Assembly: GCF_032062135.1 (NCBI RefSeq) | Contig: NC_092862.1 | Coordinates: 93,667,201 to 93,731,200 of the forward strand | DNA: 64,000 bases | Source of the DNA: Pyxicephalus adspersus | Lineage: Eukaryota > Chordata > Amphibia > Anura > Pyxicephalidae | Direction of reading: 5' to 3' | In this document: positions 1-12,786 of the stretch, one piece after another | Layout of the letters: the number at the start of each line of letters is the position of its first letter | Numbering within the stretch: position 1 is the first letter of the stretch | The notes under the pieces: model-generated | Databases searched by the model: none | The model's input: only the letters and a program-made list of their open reading frames with translations | What the model was told of the DNA's origin: nothing | Program-made: the position numbers and the translations under genes

Positions 1-160
1 CACCCGACGCTGGAGAGATCGGCGGACGATGACCGATGGAGGACGACGCTGGATGAGCACAGGGGGACCAGGTAAGTGAAAAATCTCGGGCTTAACCATC
101 CTTGCAATTTTTTTTTGCCCGAGCGAAGGTCAGGCTTAACTGCAAGGAGGTTAATAAGAT
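1..160. other. GC-rich segment, probably repeat-derived
   Basis: gatcggcggacgatgaccga is followed by ccaggtaagtg, which resembles a splice donor, then by an inverted pair around a T run (ctcgggcttaacc / gcccgag...aggcttaactg). The mirror structure suggests a transposon end rather than a first exon. The upstream part is cut off by the window. Confidence 0.3.
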
Positions 161-471
161 AGCATTTTGGGTTTATATAATTTAATTCAGATTACAAGGT
201 ATTAATATATTTTGAATTTACATTTCCTGCAGATGTGTGGGAGAATGTTATGTTTTTTTTTGAACACAGGTATTTTCTATCTCCTGCTCATAATCTGTGG
301 ATAATACATAATAGAAAAGAATCCCCCTCATAACTGATGAATTGCATATCACCCTCTGATGTACGCAGAGCCAGATCACTCACAAGGTGACTTAGACAAC
401 TGCCTTGGAGCCGGCAAGTGTACATAGGACCCAACTATGATCTTCATATATGCTTCTATGCAAGGCAGTAC

Positions 472-934
472 TTAAAGTAGACCTATCACCAAGATTTCTC
501 TTTATAAAACGGGTAGACAACACTTTTGTGTATGGTAAAAATTACCTCTTTTTTTTTGGGGGGGGGAGATTTTACAGAATGGCAGTGCAGAGCTCCTTCT
601 TCGCAAAACCAATCTCGGGCATGTGCAAAAGGAGCTTTTTCTTTAATATGGAAAAAATGCTGATCTTACACATGCGCAGTGAGATCGGAACTCTTTTCTT
701 TCCCCATTTACAGCAGGCTACGTCACCCAATCTCGCGCCTGCACAGTGCAAGATCAGGTGACATAGACAGAAGCTGGAAGACAATAGGGAAGATGGCGGC
801 GCCTGGTGTGGACGAAGGCGGATAACTGGACGTCACAGGATCTGATCCAGGAAATCTCTGGAGGGATCGATGGATCTGCAGAAGTAAATGTGAGAAAGTT
901 TTTATTTTTAGTTTTTAGTTTACATCCACCTTAA
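472..934. mobile_element. TTAA-bounded non-autonomous element, copy A
   Basis: Left terminus TTAAAGTAGACCTATCACC; right terminus, reversed, TTAAGGTGGATGTAAAC. Its core is GC-rich with catgcgcagtgagatcgg and gatcaggtgacatagac, shared with 1248-1670 and 20705-21149. TTAA at both borders and short inverted ends suit a piggyBac-type non-autonomous element. No transposase remains. Confidence 0.6.
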
Positions 935-971
935 GCATGTTACTACTCTCTTCCTTGCTTAGAACATGACA

Positions 972-1138
972 GACCTGATTTATCAAAGCTCTTCAAGAAT
1001 GATAGACTATCATGGGTGAACCTTGTTGATCCAGGAAATCCATTACAGGCTTGCTGGATCACCCAGGTTTTCCCATAATAGTTTATATATAGTTTATATA
1101 TTTTCCAGTCTTAGAAAGCTTTAATAGATCAAACCGGT
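972..1138. repeat. short inverted-repeat element, same family as 51916-52067
   Basis: Left end gacctgatttatcaaagctc and right end gagaaagctttaatagatc are family-like, with an internal ctggatcacccaggtttt. Diverged copy. Confidence 0.55.
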
Positions 1139-1247
1139 GCTTGTTAATGTAACTGGATAATTGGGTTTGCTGGGTGTCTTCAGCAAGCTGCCCTGGTGTG
1201 CACCAGATAAAGAGCAGTAAAATGTCACTGCAAAAAGAAGCCTTCAT

Positions 1248-1670
1248 TTAAACAGGAAGTACACTCAAAACTACCCAAAGCAAAAAAAAAAGTACACTTA
1301 CCTTCAATCCCGCAGAGAAGTCGATCCGTCCAGAGGTTTCTTTCATCGGGTCACACAACGTTCCAGTATCCGTCTTCGGATCGGCGCGCCATGTGCTGCC
1401 ATCTTCTTCTCTTCTTCCGGGTAGTTCTTCATACGTCACCCGATGCAGGCGCGGGATCAGGTGACAAAGCTTGGGAAAACACTTTTTCCCTTTTGATGAA
1501 AGAGGTTGGGCATGCGCAGAAGGAGCACCCAAGAGCCTCCCAGGATGCGTGACGCGGGATGTGACAGGCTCTGCACCCTTTAAAAAAAAAAAAGGTACAT
1601 TTTTTTACCTTACATAAAAAGGTCTACCCAATTATGTAAAGTGAAAATTCTGAGTTTAGGTATGCTTTAA
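1248..1670. mobile_element. TTAA-bounded non-autonomous element, copy B (opposite orientation to A)
   Basis: Left border TTAAACAGGAAGTACACTC; right border, reversed, TTAAAGCATACCTAAACTC. Shared core: gcgggatcaggtgacaaag, ggcatgcgcagaaggagc and cctcccaggatgcgtgacg. Confidence 0.6.
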
Positions 1671-1916
1671 CTGTAAAATTCCTAAGCAGGTTCTCATTTC
1701 ATTGCTAAGCAGGTTCTCATTTCATTACAGTGATGAAAAGCCTTGTATGTTTGGATGCTTTCAATAAATAAAGAATACAAATATGTTGTATATTAAAAAG
1801 TTTAGGTTGGATGTATTATAAACTGAAAGCCCGAACCAAAGTTTTTATGTACTGACTGTACAGCCCTGTTTAGAAAGATGGTGATGTTACTGGGGTATTT
1901 CCTATATTATTATTTA

Positions 1917-2084
1917 TATTTCAATATTTTTATTAAAATTTTCACAACAAGACAAAACAGAACAAAACATGTCAATACCAGTAGTATTAGGACATAGAGC
2001 CTAGACACATAGATGCATATAAGCATTTAAATCAATATTCAATGCTAGCAATACCCAAACAAAATTGTCTGTCCAATCCCGGTG
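1917..2084 (-). mobile_element. 5'-truncated L1 tail with 15-bp target-site duplication
   Basis: Identical 15-mers ctatattattattta flank a 168-bp insert, at 1902-1916 and 2085-2099. The insert starts tatttcaatatttttattaaaattttcac, i.e. on the minus strand an L1-type 3' terminus (AATAAA within it). Duplication length and structure fit target-primed reverse transcription. Confidence 0.7.
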
Positions 2085-3299
2085 CTATATTATTATTTAA
2101 GCTGCTATTAATGATTCCTATTATCTTAGGTGAACTTTGCAATAACAGATTTCGTTTTTTGCCACCTTTAAAGCCACTCAGCAATGGTAAAAAAATATAT
2201 ATGTTAGGTTTAACGTGAATTTTGCACTTAAAAACATGGACTGTTTATTCAGTCAGGGTCTGGACTTCCTGTGCAAAAACACTAAAGTAAAGCATAGGTA
2301 AAGTAAAAACCAACTAAATGAACCATAAAGATTCCTGATCAGATTGGAATCTGAAAAGATTGTAAAATCAACCTTGCCTTGTTCTCCTTCTTAATTTTAC
2401 AATGACAAGCTGGAAAAATATATAATGCATACATACAACTTTGCCACAGCTTTGTTTATTTTGATACTAGATATACCAAGTATTTGTTCGGGGCTTTAGT
2501 ACATATGCAGTCCATACCTGGCTGCAATACTAGGTGTTTGTTCTCCCTACCCCACATAGGACTAAATGATACAGCCAGTTTTTTTGAGCAACGCTTAGAT
2601 TTATGCAAACTTTCAACTTTCCAGTTTGCATCCCCATGCAGTTCAGATTTCACCAACCTTCCTGCTTTTTAGGCATAGAGATTTGCCAAGGTAGATTCCT
2701 CCAAAGTCTGGAGTGATCAGTTTAATTACTTTTTGGGTTCTCTCACATATGAATTCAGTGCATGCTGTGTTCAATAATCCCAATCCCAAATGGAAGGAGG
2801 ACTATTTAACTATAAGTAACTTGAAGTAGGGGGCTGTCAAATTCCCTGTTTATAAATAGAGCCCTTAATGTCTTCTGTCATAGAAATAAGACTGCCTGTC
2901 ACCACACAGTATTATTCAAACATTTCAACACAACACAGCTTCCTATTCAATTGCTTTCTTTTTTTATCATTTTATTATCATCTACATTGTGGATGATTAT
3001 TGTAAACATCCAAGCTATAGAAGAACACATATGGAATTATGTTTTAAACAAACAATATGTTTTGTGTTTTTTTACACTTTCTCTCAATCAGATTCATGAG
3101 ATATTCACCTGGAATGTACTTTATTACTGGGTGTGCCTTGTCAACAGTAATGTAATTTCTTTCTTTGCTAATGTGTTTGAGACCATCAGTTGGGTAGTAC
3201 AGTGGAGTTACTACTTGGTACACGGTTCCATCTATTGAATAGCCCTATTTCTTTACAGTTCTACTTCATATTATGGCAAGAACCACTTGACTAAATAAA

Positions 3300-3760
3300 G
3301 AGGAATGATAGTTCATCAATACCCAAACCCACAAAGGCTGGCAAAAAAATTTCACAAACTCTGAATGTATTTTTAAGTGCAATTGTGAAAACCATCAAGC
3401 GTAATGATGAAGTGGCTCTCATAAAGACTGCTCCAGGAAAGGAAGACCAAGAGTTACTTTCGCTGCAGAGTATATGTTCATTAGAGTTATCAGCCCCCTA
3501 AACCTCAAACAAAAATCTCAAATTAGAGCCCTGAAAAAAGCTTCACAAAGTTCCAATAGCCACATTAACTGCGTGAATCACGCCTTGATGATCAAATTGC
3601 TGCCAGAAGAACAATAACAAGAGAATCGCTTGGGCCAAGGAACACAAGAAATTGACACTGGACCAGTGAAAATCTGTACTTTGGTCTCATGGGTCTCAAA
3701 TTTGAGATTTTTGGTTTCATTGAAGAACTACTAAGGCTTTGTACATTTTGTGACCTGTCG
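3300..3760 (+). mobile_element. Tc1-like transposon relic, N-terminal half
   Basis: Plus-strand frames give HGEVALMKTAPGRP-like text (actcgctcc... as 'aagactgctccaggaaaggaag'), then KAKKASQSS-like text, and at 3688-3720 LKFEIFGF, the first-Asp neighbourhood (family: SDESKFEIFG). Many stops. The 3' half is absent. Confidence 0.45.
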
Positions 3761-6700
3761 GAGAAAGAGGATGTGTTAGTGCAGGGAGATAGGAACAGAT
3801 CTTGCTTCTACTCTCACATCTCAGCACAGTCACCTTGCTTATCTCTGGTGCCATACATGATTCCCTGCAGGCATGCAGTACACTTTATGTGCCGGCAACC
3901 TTTTATCACATTCACTATATTCAGCAAAACCCTCTGGGCAAACCCAGCACTTTCCTTTCCTTATGCTGAGCTAGTCTCTCAAATTGGTTTTCACTAACCT
4001 TTGTTACCAGTTTTTCTGCCACTGCTGACAGTACAAAGGATCACAAAGAGGAAGACACAGGGTTTGTTTACAGAGGATTCACTTGATCATCCTATTTTGC
4101 CCTAAAGTATATTGTGATATAAAATTTTTGAATATTCCCAGCATTTCCAGTGATTATTAGAAACATTGTTTACCAAGTGAATATGGCAGATAACAAGCCA
4201 CTGAATATTACATATACAGTAAGAGCTGCTAACAACCATCCAAGGAAGAGCTGTTAGCTTCCCCATGGTGCCTTAGCCAGGCTTATTACACATAAAGTTA
4301 TAATACAAACACAACACACATTCCACTTAAATTTACTGGGTCCAATGGTGTTAAGGGTGTACTGTACTGGGTCTTCTTTAGTGGAGTAATATGGGAGTAC
4401 ATAGCAGGGAATCCACCTCTTCATCACTCAATTCCACTATTCTGAAAAGGGAGGGGGTTACAAAACCAACACTCACCATTGTCTCCCCTAAGTTCCCTGT
4501 GACATCTCTGTAACAGGTTATATTACAGACCACACAAAGCATCTCTCACAGACTATTTTTTCTGAATTAGATGCATCCCAAATCCCATCCCAATAAACTT
4601 ACATTTAGATAAACTAACAGAATAGGACATTGGAACCCTCTGTTTAAAATCCTCCTAACTAGACCAGTAATATGGATACCTAGAAAATTCAAATTTAGCA
4701 GTGTCACAAGAAGCTACCCAATGCTTCTCACATAGAGATAGATATTTTGTCATTCTATTCACATTTACAAATATGAATCAGAACAGGGAATACGGAAAGG
4801 TATTTATAGTGTATTTTAAGTGTTAGAAAACAACCCAATTCAGTGATTTGCTCTGTAAAGCCTGTACATGTAATTGTATTCCTGTGCATGGCCTGGGGAC
4901 ATACTGGCTTCTGAACAGATGACAGCGGGGCTGCTGGAGTCTGTCTGCTGGTGTCTGAGCAGTTGCCCAATGACAGCCAGATGGCTAGGGATAAAGAGGC
5001 AAAACACTGCAAATGTCAGCATGATCGCAATTAGGGAAAACAATCTGCTGCTGCTCCTTCACTGGCCAGTTAGTGGTTGGGTTGGATTGTATTGCAGTGT
5101 GATTTGCAGAGAGATCCAAAGGGCCTGGGTATGCAGCATGACAGGGGTGGCTAAATAGTTACAAATCCTTTGGCAAGCAGCATGGTTTATGAGTGATTTC
5201 AACCTAAAAAAAACAAAAAATGTACTGGATCAGTGATTAAAAAGGTATTGAAGATTTATGACAAATTACAGAGGATCAGAAAACTAACCAGGCAAGCTGT
5301 ATTTTTTAGAACCAGGTCAGAAACTGCAGTTTATGTAATCTATCTGTGTAATGTCCTCTATAACCACTTCTTATTTACCTCTCTTGTCCACAAGGTGTCA
5401 CCCTCAGCCATGTTTTAGAGCTAGAGATAACCAGAGTGCATCCACTGGGACAACTCCTATATTGGTTTTCAAATGTTATTAGGAAAAAATACTTTTTTGT
5501 TTTGTCTAGATCTTCTGCTTCAATTTATACAGTAAAACTTGTTTATTGTTTAAAGTAATACAGAGTTTCTACATTTACATCAAAAATACAATGTTCACAT
5601 TTTCCATCACAAAGAGTGCAAATAAAGTGCACAAAGAGACATTTTTTTTACTAAATTCAGTTTTAAGAGATGAAGTATCACTAAAGTGGAACTATAATTG
5701 TGCTTTGAAATTGTGCAATCAGGCAGAAACATGCAACAACCTATACAGAAAACATTGGCTTGTAATGAATTAAAAAATCTTATCCCTAGAACTTCCTTGT
5801 CTCAAGCTACCTAAACAGCCTTCGTTTTTCGATTGATCAGGGTCCCTTTTTTCTAAACTTTGCTAGAAATAAACTTTGCTAACCCTAATTCCCCTTTTCT
5901 CATGATTTCTTGGTGTTTACACTACCTAAATGCATTCATTTTCCAACATAAAGCAGTTGTATATGTTGATCTGCAGAAGTAAGCAGAAAAAATATCTCCG
6001 GGCCACCACACTTTAGAAAACAACCACCAGTTTCTAGACCTGAATACTGAACTCTTTTCATAACTTTTTAATGTTTCTCTTCAAAAGTGATACTTACCCT
6101 GGCTCCTAAGCATAAATACGAGAAATGAGTGAGGGGTATGTTAGCAGCACCTCTAATGTCTTGCTAATTAGTTTGTACACTATAGTATACATCTATCCTA
6201 CATATAGGATAACAGCTTTATACTGTATACTTTAAAATACTTTTCTAAGAAAAGATAGTAGCTGACTAGTCACTGCATCTATAAAGATATTTCTTTTTAC
6301 TCCTAAATCTAAATACATATCTTGCTGATGCCCTTGATGAAATGTGATAAATAATTGTGACAAAGTGGCATATATTCTGAATATACTAATAAACTCACTA
6401 TTGTATTTTTTATATTATTTATATCAAAATTACCCATTTCACCAGCACATTATGGAAAGATCAACTTCCATTGATAATACAAAAAACTTCAGAAGACTTT
6501 TTATGTCTTCTAAAATAATAGAGCAAACAGGTTTAGTGAGCTATGTAGTATAATATACTCATATACCATATGTCTTACGCCTAGATAAAACCTCCCTTCT
6601 TACATGTAGTACTATTTAAAACACCTAGACAAATATACAAATATCATTATATTTGCAGATATCAACATTTATTGCATGACTCTAATATACTAATAAAACC

Positions 6701-7089
6701 TAAATGTGTAAGGTACAACAAGGTATACCATTTCTGTTTACTTAACTAAGCCACGTTGGTATATAGCATAAGTGTTTCACTGTCTAAATATATGCATATT
6801 TAACTGTAACTGCCCCAGGTATCTTTTTTTTTTCACCTCTCATTGTGCTAGAGATATTACAGTGCAATTGCAAAACAACATATCATGTAGACACCTATAT
6901 TTAAACTATATATAGCAATGTCTGTTGTGTGATTAAAGTTGATGGCTGGCTAAGGGTAACAAGAAGGGTTTTGGGTCTCTAGCTTATTTGAACTCTTTTG
7001 TACATTGTAATATAGGAAGACCGAATAAAATTTTATTTTTGCATCCATTTAGTCTAAATAGGCCCCATACCTGGTCACAATAGAGAATG
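3761..7089. other. no gene seen
   Basis: AT-rich single-copy-looking DNA. A slightly GC-richer block at 4860-5160 (ctgctggagtctgtctgctg) carries overlapping short frames on both strands without recognisable protein similarity; it is probably a repeat. Confidence 0.5.
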
Positions 7090-7097
7090 GTTTACTT

Positions 7098-7682
7098 CAG
7101 GGGTCAGCAACCTTTACTATCAAAAGAGCCATTTTGCGTCCTCTAAAGAAAAATAGTCTGGAGCCACAAAACATAACACAGTTTAAAAACTTTTAATATT
7201 TTTTTAATTTTACCTGTTACAACAAGTGTTCATGTGTAGGCCTACTTTGAAATAAATTAACACTGAACTATGCCCCTAGAAGCCTCCAGCTTCTAACGTA
7301 TCATCCTGTTACATTAGAAGCTGGAGGCTTCTAACGTAACAGGGTAGATTTTTTTGATGGGCAGAGTTCTTTATGTTCTGATAATAGCCTAATAATTAAA
7401 TTTTAGGGGGTGTTAGTCACAAGTGTCCCCCACTTGCACGTACATTTTTGGTTTTGTACATCTCCCCATTCCAGAGGAATTGGGGTTCAAAGGAGGGGGA
7501 TGTCATTGTACACACCCATTTGTACACGCCCCGTGGTAGATTTATTTCACTGGTAGATTTTTTTCATTAGAACACTGGATAGGGAATCCCCCTCCTCCGC
7601 AGTTTCTTGGGAGGAAGGGGATCCCCCATCAGAGATCTCCCCACGACAGACGAAGGGAGCCACAACAAGTTGCAGACCCCTG
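7098..7682. mobile_element. hAT-like non-autonomous element with perfect 8-bp duplication
   Basis: The ends CAGGGGTCAGCAACC and, reversed, CAGGGGTCTGCAACT are typical hAT termini. GTTTACTT occurs directly before (7090-7097) and directly after (7683-7690). No transposase frame. Inside, 7277-7296 and 7314-7333 form a perfect 20-bp inverted repeat with a 17-base loop. Confidence 0.85.
7277..7333. repeat. perfect 20-bp hairpin inside the hAT-like element
   Basis: TAGAAGCCTCCAGCTTCTAA and its exact reverse complement TTAGAAGCTGGAGGCTTCTA, with 17 bases between. Both arms are followed by CGTA or similar, so a direct repeat overlaps the inverted one. Confidence 0.9.
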
Positions 7683-7690
7683 GTTTACTT

Positions 7691-10600
7691 GAAGGTTGCA
7701 ACAGAATAGACGACATGCTGTGCATTGCAGGAAAGGTATACTATCGCTGCCAAAATATATCCCAAAACGTGAAGAGTTTAAAGACACACTGTTGGCCAAA
7801 TATGCAAAAATATTAGTTGTGTATCCCATGGTCTGCTTTTAGTCAGGACCTAAAATGACTGGCAGATTCAATAATAAAAAGGTAGGTATACCAATGTACC
7901 GGTACATGTAACTACTTTCTGTACAATTTACAGAAAAACTGGCTATGGTATTGTGCAGCCTATACACTCCCGAGAATATATAAAAGATGTGAGTGAAGGA
8001 TATGTTAGCAGCATAACATATGTTGTGTGATGGCTTTCAAACTAAAGTTTTTTGCAATTCAGGTTACTAGAATGTAGCTCTTGATTACATGGGTGCAGCT
8101 AAATCTTTGTGAAGACAAGGCCTGTATCAGCCTGCACACATGTGAACAATGTACAGGATGTTAAACCATAAGCATCGCCTATGCTTAGTATTGGGTATTA
8201 CTAATACATGTAGTATGAATTATTGAAATAAAAAAAGCTACTATCAAATTACCCTCAAATAATTGTACTGACTTTGCTTGTTCTCATTTTAGCAGTAATA
8301 CTCGATATAAGAGAAAAAAATAGTCAAAAATTTAATTCTAAACTCTGACACTTTCTCCCCGCCATATGACTGATCTATAATATGTCTGCTTACAGCTGGT
8401 AGAATTTCTGTTGATATTTTGTATAAACCACTAGTGGTCAAAGCCCAGAGGAAAACATGGAGTGCCAGGAGAGTAAGGAATAAAGGTAATATTTGTTCAT
8501 ATGAGAAATATGCATTGCATTTACATAGTTGTGGTGTGTTAACAGGTTTACGTTATTATGTGTTGTGCAAAGGCAGTCAGTTTATAGGGAACAAATTGCA
8601 CCACATTGGGCATGATGTATTATCCAGGAGAGGATAAGCTGTCATGGGAGAACCTGGGTCATCAAGCAAACCTGGAATGGTCAAGGAATACAAATTTGCC
8701 AACTAATATCAGTTGATGTTGAAGAAATCCTTTCCAGATCACCCTGGTTCATCCATGATAGTCAATCCTCTGCAGCCTTTTGAGAGCTTTAATTAATCGG
8801 GCCTATTGTGTGGTGCTGTGTTACCATAGATCAGCGAGGTGTGTTGGGTGTCTTTACGAATGAATAGAAGCACAGCAATTGGTGTATTACCTTGTTGTGA
8901 TGACGTGCAATATGATGCAGCACAACAGTGAGGACCCAGCCTAAAACAAATCATTTGAATAAATATTTTTTATTAAAGTCATGTTTTAATTTATTAAACA
9001 AGATGAATTTACCTGCACTTAATACTGCACTTGCCTGTTTTTAAAGCCACACAGCCACACCATGTCCATTATGCATTTGGCTTACTTAGTTTATCCAGTA
9101 TCAGTTGAAAGCTTGTTGTTCTGGTCAGCATGTGTTGTTCCACAGGAATGTCTAGACTGGAGTACAGAATAGAAACAGAAAGACCTAAACAAATTCTTAT
9201 TGGGGAGTATATGAAAATAGGTCTCTATGAATGTGATCACACCCTTAGGTAAACAGAATTTTTGCATATCAGGTATCACAAACCATAACATGGCTGCAAA
9301 AATCTGTGAACAGCTCAGTTTTAGCTTGCAGGTAGTGGTTAAAGGCTAACTAGGAAAGGAGACAATGGGAAATCTCTTACTGTTTTCTGACTGTAATAAA
9401 TGGCCCAAGAAGACCAAGTGTTAAATGTATTCACATTGGAATGCAACAGCTGAAGCAGTGGCCATGTAAACCAGCCTTTACCTGTAAGCATTTACATGTA
9501 CAGTACTCTTTTAGATTGCTATATATCATTACAGTGATTTTATGGATCATGTCTAGAAGATAATTGACAAAGCAGAGCAGATCATAATATTTCACTATTA
9601 TGCTTTTTCAATTAATGTTGCATTTAACAGATTTAAAAAAAGGTTACATAATTTTAAAATAAACAGTGATTCATTATTACACTACAGGTATGACAATGGC
9701 TGCATTGTTACTATGACATAAAAAAGTTGTGCAAATTTGGAATTTGACTAAAAAACTTTATTTTGTATTATTTGTTTACTGTATGTAAAGAAAGATCCCT
9801 GACAAATGTTTTCTAATTTGCACACACATAAACTTCCTACTTTTGCCCACATTACATCATATGATGTCAATAGAAACAAGCGCTCAATTTCCGGAGGAAC
9901 TGTGCTTACTGGAAATTTCTGGTGACCAAAAGTCTACACAGAAGAAAACAAAAAGCACAACATCCTCCATTTGACAACCAGATTGTCACATCACCAGCTG
10001 TTATGATACACTCCAAACATTGTTCCACTAATAACGGCAGAGCATGTAGATCCAGCAGTAGCAACATCACCAAACAACCACACTACAACCTCACCGCTTG
10101 TTTCAGCTATCCCTTGACTTTCCAGTGGAATACTTCTATTGTATCATGTGTATTGGTATACAATTTAATGAATTGTCCAACCTTTATATACATTTATTTT
10201 AGTTTTATTTAGTGAGTAACCTATATGTTTCATATTAGCCAAGTTCTCAAAGGAAAAAACCTCATGTTTAATTTGTGTAACATTCTTTACATTTTGATGA
10301 TATTTTAATACTGCTTTTATTATATAGGGATGCAAGACTGTTCAAGGATTTGTAAAAGTTTTTAATCTACCAGCATTATCAAGGTTTCAGATCCCAGGGA
10401 TTTACAGTTTTGCAAAACAACAGTGTCTTGGATTGCAAGTGAGCAGATCTGATCTTTTTTTAGTTGCATTATCACTTACAATTTCCCTCCCCTCCTTGTA
10501 AATAAGCAGTGAAGAGAATCTGCTCATCAGTAAGCTCATCTACCTGTTTCTATATTTACTCCTATCAATGTCCTCCTGGTACTGCAACAGACTGTGGGTG

Positions 10601-10696
10601 CTCTTCGCATTGTGTTTTTCCCTGGGTAAGCTTAACACCTGGGCTAAGAGGAAGAGGAAAACCATTAATAGGGTTTTATGTATATGCATTTTTCAG
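7691..10696. other. no gene seen
   Basis: Apart from the inverted-repeat element at 8609-8803, nothing recognisable. The short frames at 9922-10212 and 10509-10762 lack family resemblance. Confidence 0.5.
8609..8803. repeat. short inverted-repeat element, same family, diverged
   Basis: The right end gagagctttaattaatcgggcc is clear; the left end ggcatgatgtattatccagg has drifted. Internal caaacctggaatgg and gatcaccctggttcatc mark the family. Confidence 0.5.
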
Positions 10697-10908
10697 GTGT
10701 TACAAAGAAAGGGAACAAAGTCAAGAAGAAACAAGATAGAAAGAGTAAAATTAGCACTGTAGTAAAACATTTTAGAAAGGGTGTAACACCAAATGGAGTA
10801 TCCCAGAAATTTACGGAGAGTTGTCTGTCAAAGACCCAGCCTGTCAATATTCCAGAGAGTCAAGAGTTCAGGGGAAAGAAGAAGAAAGAAAAAGACAGGC
10901 CTTTGTAG
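10697..10908 (+). other. unrecognised lysine-rich coding-like exon, cut by a palindrome
   Basis: After an acceptor-like gcatttttcag the frame reads GVTKKGNKVKKKQDRKSKIS, VVKHFRKGVTPNGVSQKFTE and KTQPVNIPESQEFRGKKKK, then DRPL-stop. The last codons are already inside the palindrome at 10894. The composition resembles a basic nuclear or nucleolar protein, but I do not recognise it. It could be an exon remnant of a retrocopy or an A-rich chance frame. There is a gt-like site upstream at about 10624, but no supporting exon. Confidence 0.25.
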
Positions 10909-11029
10909 GGCCAAGTAGTTTATCATAAAAACTAAACATTATTCGCATCTAGCAACCTAAAACCTAAACAGAGGTGCGAATAAAGTTTAGTTTTTTATGA
11001 AAAACCACTTGGCCCTACAAAAGCCTGTC
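10894..11029. repeat. 136-bp palindrome (foldback element)
   Basis: Left arm GACAGGCCTTTGTAGGGCC... to about 10950 and right arm ...GGCCCTACAAAAGCCTGTC are reverse complements over about 57 bp with few mismatches, leaving a loop of about 20 bases. Probably a miniature inverted-repeat transposon. Confidence 0.8.
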
Positions 11030-12147
11030 TTGTTTCATATCACAAAAAAAAATGGTAATACAGCATGTCACAACCAGATCACCACATGTAGAAAGGTGGG
11101 GGGCAGGGGGGTGGCAGTCAATGCTCATTAGTATTTATTACAATAAATCAATGACACATATCATTAGTTAAAACAAACTAGAGCATTCCAGACAGAACAT
11201 GGATAAACTTCAGGCCTCCAACTCATTTAAGAAGTAAGGGATGTAAAAGAAAAACCCTTTTGTATTTAAAAAAAAAGTAGGGGAAAAGTGTGCTGGGAAG
11301 TTTCTGTATTCTTTGGTGTATAATTTATAACAGCAGTGGGGAATTCTGCAAGCTATAACCATACATACGATCTTAGAAAATAGTGACGTACCATAACTAG
11401 TAAGGCTTTAGTGAAAAGTACATTCCATATTTTTATTCAAGTAAGACATCCTTTATATATTTTTCTTAGAACAATAAAGAAAGAAGGTGGATTGACCCAT
11501 GGAGAAAAGGTGTCACTCATGAGTAATGATTTGACATATTGTTTTTTTGTCATTTTTACTGTATTTGCAAGCTGTCTTATAATCATGTGCACAATGGCTG
11601 AAAACAAAAAGAGAAACAAAGATATGTGCCGTTATAGCTAGTGTATTTTACAGCAGAGAAAAATGCAAAGCTTAGCATGCACACTCCATTTAATTTCAAA
11701 AAGCGTTGAATGAATTCCAGCCAGCTTTGTGCTCAAAACAAAAAGCTTCAGGTTTGTTAAGCCTAGTACATGAAGGCACCTTTCTTGTATTGTTGTGAAG
11801 AATTACTGGTTTAAACATTTTGCATTAAATGAACTGTGCATTTTTTTTAGCTCTGTTGGTCTTTCCTGAAATATAGAAAGGGGGGTATATTCACATTTTA
11901 GCTTAGGAAACCATGCCAGAGAGATTTCCCTCTGATCCCGCCAGACAGTATTACTCGGCTTAGCCCTGGAAACAGAAAATACAAAGTCAATTGACTAAGC
12001 TACAGAAATATATTATACTTCTTAATCCTCATTACAGCTGCTTATCCCATGTCTGGTTAGAAAAAAAATCTACTCTATGCAAATACTTGACTAGTGCATT
12101 TGGTTAAAACTTGTCTGCAGAATTCTTTACACCTAGTCATCATTCTG

Positions 12148-12149
<2 letters not shown>
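11030..12149. other. no gene seen
   Basis: AT-rich spacer. A G-rich run at 11096-11116 is the only compositional outlier. Confidence 0.5.
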
Positions 12150-12198
<49 letters not shown>

Positions 12199-12213
12199 AT
12201 TATTAATAATATA
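12150..12213. repeat. (TA)n then (ATT)n microsatellite
   Basis: About 22 TA units followed by attattattattaataat, adjoining the SINE-like repeat whose tail probably seeded it. Confidence 0.95.
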
Positions 12214-12214
12214 A

Positions 12215-12335
12215 AAAAACAGGATTTATATAGGGCCAACATATTATGCAGCTCTGTACAATAAATAGGGGCTGCAAATGACAGTTGCAGACAGTGACAC
12301 AGGAGGAGGAAGAGCTTACAATCTACGAGGTGGAG
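12215..12335 (-). repeat. SINE-like repeat with (ATT)n tail, copy 1
   Basis: aacaggatttatatagggcc, caaatgacagttgcagacag and agagcttacaatctacgagg are shared with 18551-18670. An (ATT)/(TA) tract on the left would be its 3' tail if read on the minus strand. Class not established. Confidence 0.5.
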
Positions 12336-12436
12336 GAAGTCTCACAGCCTCCCTCCCTTTCTCCCTCCCTCTCAGCCTGCTTAAATCGAGTTGCTCCTTG
12401 GAGGAATCATTTAGAATAGGCTTATCGTGCTTATCA

Positions 12437-12616
12437 TGCTGGATGAAGATATACTTTCATTATTGAAACTGGGTGATTCATCAAACCTGGAATAGATTTC
12501 TTCATTTGTTTTTTGTTCGTAAATGTTTTGAATTCCAGGTTTGTTGGATCACCCAGCTTTACAGATGAAAGTGTATACTCTTCAATCTTGGAGAGCTTTA
12601 ACAAAACGGGCCAATT
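12437..12616. repeat. short inverted-repeat element, same family, left end missing
   Basis: Contains ctgggtgattcatcaaacctgg and ttgttggatcacccagc, then ends ggagagctttaacaaaacgggcc. The left terminus is lost. Confidence 0.5.
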
Positions 12617-12786
12617 GGTTCCTGAAGCAGAAAAGGAACCTACAAATTTAGTATCTACTGATCAGCAATTGACTTTCAGTATTGTTTTTGCATGTGACAG
12701 GTGTTAGTAAGAATTTTGAAATCTGTGTATTCAATGTAATGCACATGTATGCAAGTAAAACACCAAATACAGCTTATTTTTTTCTA

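Noticed and set aside
1..75. GC-rich start with ccaggtaagtg as a first exon and splice donor of a gene
   Set aside because: No open frame of note, and the sequence just after it is mirror-repeated like a transposon end.
10509..10640. Cys-rich frame (QCPPGTATDCGCSSHC) with a gtaag after it as a secreted-protein exon
   Set aside because: No acceptor, too short, no known family.
11096..11116. Two G6 runs as a G-quadruplex
   Set aside because: Only two long runs; weak.
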